Shown piece by piece: positions 1-5,022 of a DNA stretch of 9,823 nucleotides. The first letter of the stretch is position 1; every line of letters begins with the position of its first letter. Where the stretch lies: the NCBI GenBank assembly GCA_023428515.1, contig JAEYXI010000216.1, positions 1-9,823 on the forward strand, read 5' to 3'. The notes below the pieces were generated by a model. The model was not told the origin of the DNA and searched no databases. It saw nothing but the letters and a program-made list of their open reading frames with translations. This stretch comes from Pseudomonadota bacterium. GTDB taxonomy: Bacteria; Pseudomonadota; Alphaproteobacteria; Rhizobiales; Rhizobiaceae. The translations under genes and the position numbers were made by a program.

Positions 1-1
1 C

Positions 2-403
2 TGCTACGACGTGCGTTTTCCGCAGCTTTTCCGCGCCGAGGCGCTTGAAGGCGCCGAGGTGCTGACCGCGCCCGCCGCCTTCACCCGCCAGACCGGCCAG
101 GCGCATTGGCACATCCTCCAGCGCGCCCGCGCCATCGAGAACGGCGCCTTCATGATCTCGGCTGCCCAGGGGGGACTGCACGAGGACGGCCGAGAGACGT
201 TCGGCCATTCGATGATCGTCGACCCCTGGGGAAAAATCCTCGCCGAGGCAGACCATGACGAGCCGGGCGTGATCGTCGCCGAGATCGATACGAAGCTGTC
301 GGCAGAGGCGCGCCAGAAGATCCCCAACCTCAAGAACGCGCGCGAATTCGACGTGGAGAACATCGCCGCCGCGCCCGTCGCCCTCAGGGGAGCGGCATCG
401 TGA
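2..403 (+). CDS. Carbon-nitrogen hydrolase (nitrilase superfamily), 3' part only
   Basis: This is the C-terminal part of a nitrilase-superfamily amidase, open at the left window edge. The first complete codons read CYDVRFP, the superfamily's nucleophile motif, so the catalytic Cys is the first visible residue; the Glu and Lys of the triad lie upstream, outside the window. Further family features follow: ARAIENGAF, then SAAQGG, then GHSMIVDPWGKILAE, which resembles Nit1-type deaminated-glutathione amidases and omega-amidase-like enzymes. The visible 133 residues fit the C-terminal half of a protein of roughly 280 residues. A start at GTG 11 would remove the nucleophile, so it is not the true start. 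The stop codon TGA (401-403) overlaps the GTG start of the next gene, which suggests translational coupling. The superfamily assignment is firm. The exact substrate is inference. Confidence 0.93.
   Translation, partial: CYDVRFPQLFRAEALEGAEVLTAPAAFTRQTGQAHWHILQRARAIENGAFMISAAQGGLHEDGRETFGHSMIVDPWGKILAEADHDEPGVIVAEIDTKLSAEARQKIPNLKNAREFDVENIAAAPVALRGAAS
386..392 (+). promoter_or_regulatory. Shine-Dalgarno site of the DUF1178 gene
   Basis: AGGGGAG lies inside the end of the hydrolase gene, 7 bases before GTG 400. It supports the GTG start and the four-base GTGA overlap as a coupled stop-start junction. Confidence 0.7.
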
Positions 404-825
404 TCCGCTTTTCCCTGATCTGCGACCAGGAGCACGAGTTCGAGGCCTGGTTCCGCAACAATGACGACTTCGACAAGCAGAAGAAGCGCGGCTTCGTGGA
501 ATGCCCTTCCTGCGGTTCGAAGAAGGTCAGCAAGGCGCTGATGGCGCCGGCCGTCTCGACCGGTCGCAAAAAAGAAAAGATCGCTCTCGCCATGAACGAG
601 ATGCAGAAGAAGGCGATGGCCGAGATAAAGGCGCTGTCGGAGAAGATCCGCGAGAACGCCGACTATGTCGGCGACAAGTTCGCCGAGGAAGCGCGCAAGA
701 TTCATTTCGGCGAAGCCGACGCGCGCGGCATCTACGGCGAGGCGACTCTCGACGAGGCGAAAAGCCTGGCCGAGGACGGCGTCGGCTTCATGCCGATCCC
801 GGTGTTCCCGGAGGATCGCAACTGA
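400..825 (+). CDS. DUF1178 family protein
   Basis: This 141-residue protein matches the small, conserved alphaproteobacterial/betaproteobacterial DUF1178 family, whose function is not established. The start is GTG 400, giving the family-like opening MIRFSLICDQEHEFEAWF. Cys8, His12, Cys35 and Cys38 (in ECPSCGS) could form a zinc site. They are followed by a conserved VSKALMAP segment, a Lys/Glu-rich helical middle (about residues 55-100), and a C-terminus rich in conserved acidic positions (EEARKIHFGE, then RGIYGEAT, then GVGFMPIP). The length is normal for the family. The gene overlaps the upstream hydrolase by 4 bases with a strong ribosome-binding site, so the two are probably co-translated. 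The zinc-binding role is inferred from the Cys/His pattern only. Confidence 0.9.
   Translation: MIRFSLICDQEHEFEAWFRNNDDFDKQKKRGFVECPSCGSKKVSKALMAPAVSTGRKKEKIALAMNEMQKKAMAEIKALSEKIRENADYVGDKFAEEARKIHFGEADARGIYGEATLDEAKSLAEDGVGFMPIPVFPEDRN
810..814 (+). promoter_or_regulatory. GGAGG ribosome-binding-like site before the HEATH gene
   Basis: A perfect GGAGG sits at the end of the DUF1178 gene, 7 bases before CTG 822 and 16 bases before GTG 831. The spacing fits the in-frame CTG, which overlaps the DUF1178 stop as CTGA, better than either GTG. It may drive reinitiation of the downstream frame, but it could also be a chance part of the DUF1178 coding sequence. Confidence 0.35.
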
Positions 826-830
826 GCGAA

Positions 831-1481
831 GTGGTGTTAGAGGCGCCTCCTTCGGGAAAGGAGCCCTTCTCTGAACGATTGCTGTTGAAGCTATGTGACA
901 CTCGCACAGTCGATGGGTTGCTAATCGTTGGCTACGGCGAGAGCATGGATCGCATTGAAGAGGCTTTGTCTCTCATCCGGCTCCACGATCCGCTGCGGTA
1001 CCGACGGCTGCTGCTAGATGTCAGGCGCATTTGGTTGAGACCCTTGATTGGAGCAATCGGTCGCTTCCAGTCGGCTTCTTGGACTTGCGCGATCGACAAG
1101 CATTTCGTCTTGGAAGATGAGACAACGACGGAAATGGTCGCGTCTCTGATCGTTCACGAAGCTACGCATGCCCGCCTGTGGCGGCGCGGAATTTACTATG
1201 ATGAGAGCATTCGACAGCGTGTCGAATTCGCCTGCATTCGGCGAGAGCTTGCCTTTTCTTCAAAGCTGCCTAGCGGGTCGACAATCCGCGAGCGAGCGGA
1301 ACGGAAGCTCGGTTATACACAGCAACTCGATTTGAGCGACGAAGCCAAGAGCGATCGGCTTGGCGACCATTTAGAACAGGCTTGGCTGGATATTGGACTG
1401 CCCCGCTGGGTGGTTAGATTGCTCATGGCCGATTGGTATCGACGCCGAAGGTTGGCCCGCCAGAAGAGTCTCCCTGTCTGA
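831..1481 (+). CDS. Hypothetical protein with HEATH (HExxH) metallopeptidase-like motif
   Basis: No named family is recognised with confidence. From GTG 831 the product is 216 residues. It has a helical N-terminal half (RIEEALSLIRLHDPLRYRRL near residues 41-60), then IVHEATHARL, which places HExxH at residues 109-113. Glu132 follows with exactly 18 residues between, the HExxH-X18-E spacing of gluzincin zinc proteases. Conserved-looking surroundings (VEFACIRRELAF, SKLPSG) continue, and the C-terminus is basic with a hydrophobic stretch (PRWVVRLLMADWY). No signal peptide is apparent. The start is uncertain: GTG 831, GTG 834, CTG 822 (best placed after GGAGG) or ATG 945 (178 residues). Conserved-looking sequence before Met39 (TRTVDGLLIVGYGES) argues for an early start. 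Three hand-counted 60-base rows average about 53% G+C, against about 70-77% in sampled neighbouring genes, and Leu codons such as TTG and CTA are used. This suggests horizontal acquisition. Protease activity is inference; a zinc protein without protease activity is possible. Confidence 0.7.
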   Translation: MVLEAPPSGKEPFSERLLLKLCDTRTVDGLLIVGYGESMDRIEEALSLIRLHDPLRYRRLLLDVRRIWLRPLIGAIGRFQSASWTCAIDKHFVLEDETTTEMVASLIVHEATHARLWRRGIYYDESIRQRVEFACIRRELAFSSKLPSGSTIRERAERKLGYTQQLDLSDEAKSDRLGDHLEQAWLDIGLPRWVVRLLMADWYRRRRLARQKSLPV

Positions 1482-1574
1482 ATAAAACCTTTCTGGTGTT
1501 TGCGTGATCTGGCGCATCGCGTGCCACCTGACTGTGACTGTTCTCTGGCCAGAACAACCGTTTAATCAGCCTCC

Positions 1575-2465
1575 ATGAACGCGCTCTGGAATTCCGCCGT
1601 CGGCCTGCTCGTCGTGACCGGCAGCCTGCTCGGCCTGACGCTGCCCTTCGGCAAGATCGCCACCGATGCAGGCGTTCCGGCGCTGGTCTGGGCGTTCGTC
1701 GTCTCGCTGGGCGCTGGCGGCGTGCTTCTCGTCGCGCTTTTGCTGCGTGGAGAACGCATCCGTCTCAGCGCGCACAAGCTGCGCTACTTCTTCCTGACGG
1801 CGGCGATCTCCTACGCCTTGCCCAACCTGCTGATGTTCACGGTCATGCCGCATGTGGGGGCGGGCTACACCGGCATCATGTTCACGCTGTCGCCCGTCAT
1901 CACGCTGGTGCTGTCCATCCTGCTCGGGGTCAGGCGGCCGAACCTGCTCGGCGTCGCCGGCATCGCCGTCGGCTTCGTCGGTGCGGTGATGGTGGCGGTG
2001 ACGCGCGGCGAGGCGGGCCAGCCGGCGGCGTTCGTCTGGGTGGCGATCGCGCTGCTCATCCCGCTCTTCCTGGCGCTGGGCAACATCTACCGCACCATCG
2101 ACTGGCCCGGCGACACCGGCCCGATCGAGCTTGCGGTCGGCAGCCATCTGGCGGCGGCGTCGATGCTGCTGGTGGGTATCCTGGCGACCGAGGGCGGCAG
2201 CTCGCTTGGCGCTCTTGCGGGCGTTCCGCTCACGACCGTCGCCCAGATGGCTTCGGCCTCGGCCATGTTCGCCTTCTTCTTCCGGCTGCAGGCGGTCGGC
2301 GGGCCGGTCTATCTCAGCCAGATCGGCTATGTCGCCGCGGCGGTCGGTCTGTTTTCCGGCACGCTCTTCCTCGGCGAGCGCTACGGCCTGCTCACCTGGC
2401 TCGGCGCCGCGATCATCGTGGCCGGCGTGTTTATGACCACGAAGGCGCAGGCAAAGAAGGCTTGA
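1575..2465 (+). CDS. EamA/DMT-superfamily transporter
   Basis: This is a 296-residue integral membrane protein of the drug/metabolite transporter superfamily. About ten hydrophobic helices are visible, near residues 7-25, 36-57, 70-91, 97-117, 125-143, 151-170, 185-204, 220-237, 244-266 and 272-288. They are arranged as two EamA repeats. The first ends with TLSPVITLVLSILLGVRRP and a glycine-rich helix. The second holds GYVAAAVGLFSGTLFLGER followed by LTWLGAAIIVAGV, the usual repeat hallmark. The C-terminal tail is short and Lys-rich (KAQAKKA), consistent with a cytoplasmic end. ATG 1575 is the first start after the in-frame stop TAA 1563-1565, but no clear Shine-Dalgarno precedes it. The substrate cannot be read from the sequence; members export amino acids, metabolites or drugs. 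The gene converges on ubiG with 6 bases between stops and is not obviously part of an operon. Confidence 0.92.
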   Translation: MNALWNSAVGLLVVTGSLLGLTLPFGKIATDAGVPALVWAFVVSLGAGGVLLVALLLRGERIRLSAHKLRYFFLTAAISYALPNLLMFTVMPHVGAGYTGIMFTLSPVITLVLSILLGVRRPNLLGVAGIAVGFVGAVMVAVTRGEAGQPAAFVWVAIALLIPLFLALGNIYRTIDWPGDTGPIELAVGSHLAAASMLLVGILATEGGSSLGALAGVPLTTVAQMASASAMFAFFFRLQAVGGPVYLSQIGYVAAAVGLFSGTLFLGERYGLLTWLGAAIIVAGVFMTTKAQAKKA

Positions 2466-2471
2466 GCCTCT

Positions 2472-3218
2472 TCAGGCGGCCTTCTCCGCCAGCAGCATGT
2501 AGTTCACGTCCATATCCCTGGACTGCTGCCAGCGGTCGGCAAGCGGATTGTAGCTCACGCCCGTCCGGTCGATGATCGCCATGCCGGCGTCGGCGAGCGC
2601 CTTTTCCAGCTCTTCGGGGCGCACCAGCTTGTCATACTGGTGGGTGCCCTTGGGCAGCCAGCGCAGCACATATTCGGCACCGACGATCGCCAGGCCGAGC
2701 GCCTTCAGTGTGCGGTTGATGGTAGCGACGAACATGATGCCGCCCGGCTTCACCATCTCGGCGCAGCGCGCCACGAACAGGCCGACATCGGCGACATGCT
2801 CGACGACCTCCATGTTGAGCACCACATCGAATTTTTCGCCGGCGTCGGCGAGTTCCTCGGCCGTCGACGCGCGGTAGTCGATCGTGACGCGGGATTCGGC
2901 CGCGTGGAGCTTCGCAACCTCGATGTTCGTCTCGGATGGGTCGACGCCGACCACCTCGGCGCCAAGCCTCGCCATCGGCTCGCAAAGCAGGCCGCCGCCA
3001 CAGCCTATGTCGAGGAAACGCAGGCCCTCGAAGGGTCTAGCCGCCTGCGGATTGCGGTCGAAACGGGCTGCCACCTGGTCGCGTATGTAGGCAAGGCGTA
3101 CCGGGTTGAACTTGTGCAGCGGCCGGAATTTCCCCTGGGGGTTCCACCATTCGGCGGCCATCGCGGAAAAACGTTCCACTTCTGCCTGGTCGATCGTCGT
3201 GCGTGCGGCTTCGGCCAT
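2472..3218 (-). CDS. ubiG: Ubiquinone biosynthesis O-methyltransferase UbiG
   Basis: UbiG carries out both SAM-dependent O-methylations of ubiquinone biosynthesis (the early C5-hydroxyl step and the final 3-demethylubiquinol step), working peripherally at the inner membrane. The 248-residue product has the family opening [29 protein letters not shown] (residues 13-41, here given in part as key residues). SAM motif I, LDIGCGGG, is at 69-76, the acidic loop VVGVDPS at 89-95, [11 protein letters not shown] at 132-142, and the UbiG-typical [14 protein letters not shown] at 191-204. The C-terminus is SYNPLADRW followed by [10 protein letters not shown]. An in-frame upstream ATG at 3296 would add 26 residues rich in Arg and Ser. 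ATG 3218 is chosen because AAGGAG lies 7 bases before it and the resulting length is typical. The gene is divergent from the cyclase and convergent with the EamA gene. Confidence 0.96.
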   Translation of the reverse strand: MAEAARTTIDQAEVERFSAMAAEWWNPQGKFRPLHKFNPVRLAYIRDQVAARFDRNPQAARPFEGLRFLDIGCGGGLLCEPMARLGAEVVGVDPSETNIEVAKLHAAESRVTIDYRASTAEELADAGEKFDVVLNMEVVEHVADVGLFVARCAEMVKPGGIMFVATINRTLKALGLAIVGAEYVLRWLPKGTHQYDKLVRPEELEKALADAGMAIIDRTGVSYNPLADRWQQSRDMDVNYMLLAEKAA

Positions 3219-3225
3219 CGCAATG

Positions 3226-3231
3226 CTCCTT
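3226..3231 (-). promoter_or_regulatory. Shine-Dalgarno site deciding the ubiG start
   Basis: On the minus strand this reads AAGGAG, ending 7 bases before ATG 3218. It selects the 248-residue form of UbiG over the 274-residue open frame. Confidence 0.8.
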
Positions 3232-3240
3232 CGCGATGAG

Positions 3241-3269
3241 GAAGTCGGGCGCGTAGCTCGCAAAGTCAA
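3241..3269 (-). promoter_or_regulatory. Possible ubiG promoter (-35 TTGACT, weak -10)
   Basis: On the minus strand CTTGACT (TTGACT at 3269-3264) resembles the rhizobial sigma-70 -35 element CTTGAC. Seventeen bases on, the -10 position reads GACTTC, a poor match. A start near 3234 would leave a short leader that still contains the AAGGAG site. The assignment rests mainly on the -35 hexamer. Confidence 0.3.
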
Positions 3270-3300
3270 GCCGGATCGTCGGGCGGCCTGCTTCACGATG

Positions 3301-3342
3301 CTGCCATACGCATGGCAGGAGCCATAGAGACGACGATGGCAG
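3301..3342. promoter_or_regulatory. Operator-like repeated half-sites between ubiG and the cyclase
   Basis: A perfect 7-base inverted repeat, CTGCCAT (3301-3307) and ATGGCAG (3312-3318) with a 4-base spacer, is followed by GCCAT (3321-3325) and a second ATGGCAG (3336-3342). Four related half-sites in 42 bases of a 190-base divergent intergenic region suggest a transcription-factor binding array. The last half-site lies where a -35 box would fall for the TATAAG element at 3358. The regulator is unknown, and an mRNA hairpin is an alternative reading. Confidence 0.4.
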
Positions 3343-3357
3343 CGGAAACCTCAAGGG

Positions 3358-3363
3358 TATAAG
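3358..3363 (+). promoter_or_regulatory. Possible -10 element of the cyclase gene
   Basis: TATAAG (within GTATAAGAT) matches five of six positions of TATAAT and lies about 46 bases before ATG 3409. No good -35 hexamer is found 16-18 bases upstream; an ATGGCAG half-site occupies that place, as might be expected of an activator-dependent promoter. This is inference from position only. Confidence 0.3.
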
Positions 3364-3408
3364 ATTGCAGCCGGGTTTGCGGTTGGGCAGTCCTCTCCGG
3401 AGAAGATC

Positions 3409-4818
3409 ATGAGCGACACCAAGGACCTGTTTGCGCTGCTGCGGCAATCGTCCGACGCTCGCGTGGTCGATGCCATGGAGCGGCTTGTCGCCGACGCTCC
3501 CGACCACCAGCTCTGCCGCATCAATCCGCTGGCATTTGCGGCGAAGAGCGGCCTCGACGAGGAGGAGACGATCGCGGCCTTCCTGCACGCGACGCGCATC
3601 GGGATGTTCGACATAGCCTGGAACGTGCTTTGCCCGGGCTGCGGCGGCGTGCTCGACAGCAATTCGACCCTGAAGACCGTCCAGAAGGACGAGTATGCCT
3701 GTGCGCTCTGCGCCGATTCCTACGAGCCGACGCTCGACGAGATGGTCGACGTGACCTTCACCGTCAGCCCGCGGGTCCGCCGCATCGCGGCCCACAACCC
3801 GGATGATCTGCCTGTCGAAGAATATTTCCGGCAGATGTATTGGGGATCTGGGGTCGACGTGCCTGATGAGACCTACCAGCAACTGTTCGACGAATTCGTG
3901 CTGGATCATGTCGAACTCGGCGCAGGCGAAAAAGGCGTGCTGTCGATCCAGCAACCGGCCGAGTTCCTGATCATCTTCGAGCCGGTCACCCATTCGGCCC
4001 AGTTCATCGACGTGAAGGGCGAGCCTTCCCGCGAACGCCAGAACCTGTCATTGTCCTTCGACCGCGAGCATGGCCAGCACCAGACGGTGGAGATGCGCCC
4101 TGGACCGCTGCGCATCGCACTGGAGAACCGCACGGACGGCCGTGTCCTGCCGACGGTTTTCATCGCCGGCCAGACATTGCACTGCCTGCTCGGCCGGCGC
4201 CGCCCCTTCCTTACGGCCAAGCAGTTGCTGTCCAACCAGACGTTCCGCGATCTCTACCGCACCGACACGCTGGACGTGGACCAGCGCCTCAAGATCACCA
4301 GCCTGACCTTCCTCTTCACCGATCTCAGAGGCTCGACCGAGCTTTACGAGCGGGTGGGCGACCTCACCGCCTTCGATCTCGTCAAAGCGCATTTCCATGT
4401 GCTGCACGAGATCGTCGGCTCGGAGGCCGGCGCGGTGGTGAAGACGATCGGCGACGCCGTCATGGCCACCTTCCCGACCCCCGACCGTGCGGTAGCCGCG
4501 GCGCTGCGCATGCGGGAAGCCATGCGTGACCTCAACGCCAGCAACGACCGCGAGGATCTCATCCTCAAGATCGGCGTGCACGAGGGGCCGTGCATCGCGG
4601 TTACGCTCAACGAGCGGCAGGACTATTTCGGGTCGACGGTCAACATCGCCTCGCGGGTCCAGGGGCTCGCCAATTCGCAGTCGATCTTCGCCACCGGCGC
4701 CGTCGTGAGGGACAGCAAGACCAGCGATCTCCTGAAGAGCAAGGCCCTCACGCCGCAGTCCCAGAACGCCTCGCTGCGGGGCATCGAGCGGGAAGTGCAG
4801 GTCTACGCCATCCCCTAG
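3409..4818 (+). CDS. Class III adenylate cyclase with DUF5939-like N-terminus and zinc knuckle
   Basis: This 469-residue soluble protein probably makes cAMP from ATP. The start ATG 3409 follows GGAGAAG at 3399-3405. The N-terminal region (about 1-290) resembles the DUF5939 module found before some bacterial class III cyclases. It contains Cys75-x2-Cys78 (LCPGCGG) and Cys98-x2-Cys101 (ACALC), a likely zinc knuckle. The catalytic domain starts near residue 296. FTDLRGST gives the first metal Asp305, and KTIGDAVMATF gives the adenine-contacting Lys345 and the second metal Asp349. QDYFGSTVNIASR gives the purine-specifying Asp405, the transition-state Asn412 and Arg416. With Lys and Asp at the base-selecting positions, ATP is the expected substrate and the enzyme looks catalytically complete. 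No transmembrane helix is visible. It lies between ubiG and lysC and has its own upstream region. The ligand sensed by the N-terminal part is unknown. Confidence 0.92.
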   Translation: MSDTKDLFALLRQSSDARVVDAMERLVADAPDHQLCRINPLAFAAKSGLDEEETIAAFLHATRIGMFDIAWNVLCPGCGGVLDSNSTLKTVQKDEYACALCADSYEPTLDEMVDVTFTVSPRVRRIAAHNPDDLPVEEYFRQMYWGSGVDVPDETYQQLFDEFVLDHVELGAGEKGVLSIQQPAEFLIIFEPVTHSAQFIDVKGEPSRERQNLSLSFDREHGQHQTVEMRPGPLRIALENRTDGRVLPTVFIAGQTLHCLLGRRRPFLTAKQLLSNQTFRDLYRTDTLDVDQRLKITSLTFLFTDLRGSTELYERVGDLTAFDLVKAHFHVLHEIVGSEAGAVVKTIGDAVMATFPTPDRAVAAALRMREAMRDLNASNDREDLILKIGVHEGPCIAVTLNERQDYFGSTVNIASRVQGLANSQSIFATGAVVRDSKTSDLLKSKALTPQSQNASLRGIEREVQVYAIP

Positions 4819-4862
4819 AGCAATCCCGGGAAACGTCGGGACCGGTTTCCGCGGGGACTGCG
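4816..4862. repeat. Rhizobial-type intergenic palindromic repeat
   Basis: Starting in the cyclase stop codon, AGAGCAATCCCGGGAAAC and its imperfect inverse GTTTCCGCGGGGACTGC (4845-4861) flank a 10-base loop. The arms pair over about 13 positions with one mismatch and a small bulge. The wording (AGAGCAAT-CC-GGGAAA ... GGTTT-CC-G) resembles a short palindromic element I know to be scattered between genes in Mesorhizobium and Sinorhizobium genomes. The family match is from memory. The hairpin may also act as a 3' end or RNA-stability element for the cyclase transcript, although no T-run follows it. Confidence 0.5.
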
Positions 4863-4909
4863 GCAACCGGTCCAGCCCTGTCCGGACGCCCGTCACGGCT
4901 CCTAAGCTC

Positions 4910-4938
4910 TTGCTTGCACAAGGTCTATTGGATATTGA
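4910..4938 (+). promoter_or_regulatory. Possible lysC promoter
   Basis: TTGCTT (4910-4915) and TATTGA (4933-4938) are separated by 17 bases in the gap before lysC. Each hexamer is only a partial match to consensus. A start near 4945 would leave a GC-rich leader of about 78 bases. It is the best-spaced pair I could find in this gap. Confidence 0.3.
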
Positions 4939-4953
4939 GGCCGCGCAATCCGC

Positions 4954-5005
4954 GGGCCGGCCCGGTCCGTAACCTTTTCAAGCAATTCCGGGATTTTCGG
5001 CCCGG
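4954..5005 (+). other. GC-rich, foldable lysC leader
   Basis: The leader holds the perfect palindrome GGGCCGGCCC (4954-4963) and a local hairpin, CCGGG (4988-4992) with CCCGG (5001-5005), ending 17 bases before the lysC start. GGGCCG (4954-4959) can instead pair with CGGCCC (4998-5003), so alternative folds are possible. There is no lysine-riboswitch-like core, and the length is too short for one. The weak AAGG at 5008-5011 is the only ribosome-binding candidate. Confidence 0.3.
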
Positions 5006-5022
5006 CCAAGGCATCCGGCTCC

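Noticed and set aside
501..830. Upstream extension of the HEATH frame through the DUF1178 gene
   Set aside because: The extension reads as Arg- and Gly-rich low-complexity protein in an alternate frame of DUF1178, which is itself well supported by its start, ribosome-binding site and family motifs.
1541..1556. GTTC...TGGCCA...GAAC palindrome before the EamA gene
   Set aside because: The stem is short and bulged. It is not placed near a recognisable promoter or terminator and is of a size expected by chance.
2458..2477. Bidirectional terminator between the EamA gene and ubiG
   Set aside because: AGGC-TTGA-GCCT-CTTC-AGGC gives only 4-base alternative stems overlapping both coding ends, with no T-run on either strand.
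3219..3296. 26-residue N-terminal extension of UbiG
   Set aside because: It is Arg/Ser-rich, covers the promoter region and lacks a ribosome-binding site, whereas AAGGAG precedes ATG 3218.
4048..4896. Minus-strand open frame opposite the cyclase
   Set aside because: It lies opposite the catalytic domain, has shadow-like composition and shows no start signal.
4928..4972. Short leader-peptide frame (TTG 4928 to TAA 4970) before lysC
   Set aside because: It has 14 codons with no run of Lys, Thr or Met codons and no ribosome-binding site, so attenuation by such a peptide is unsupported.
4819..5022. Lysine riboswitch upstream of lysC
   Set aside because: The gap is only 204 bases, half of it a palindromic repeat, and I see no multi-helix lysine-aptamer core; such riboswitches are not expected in this group.
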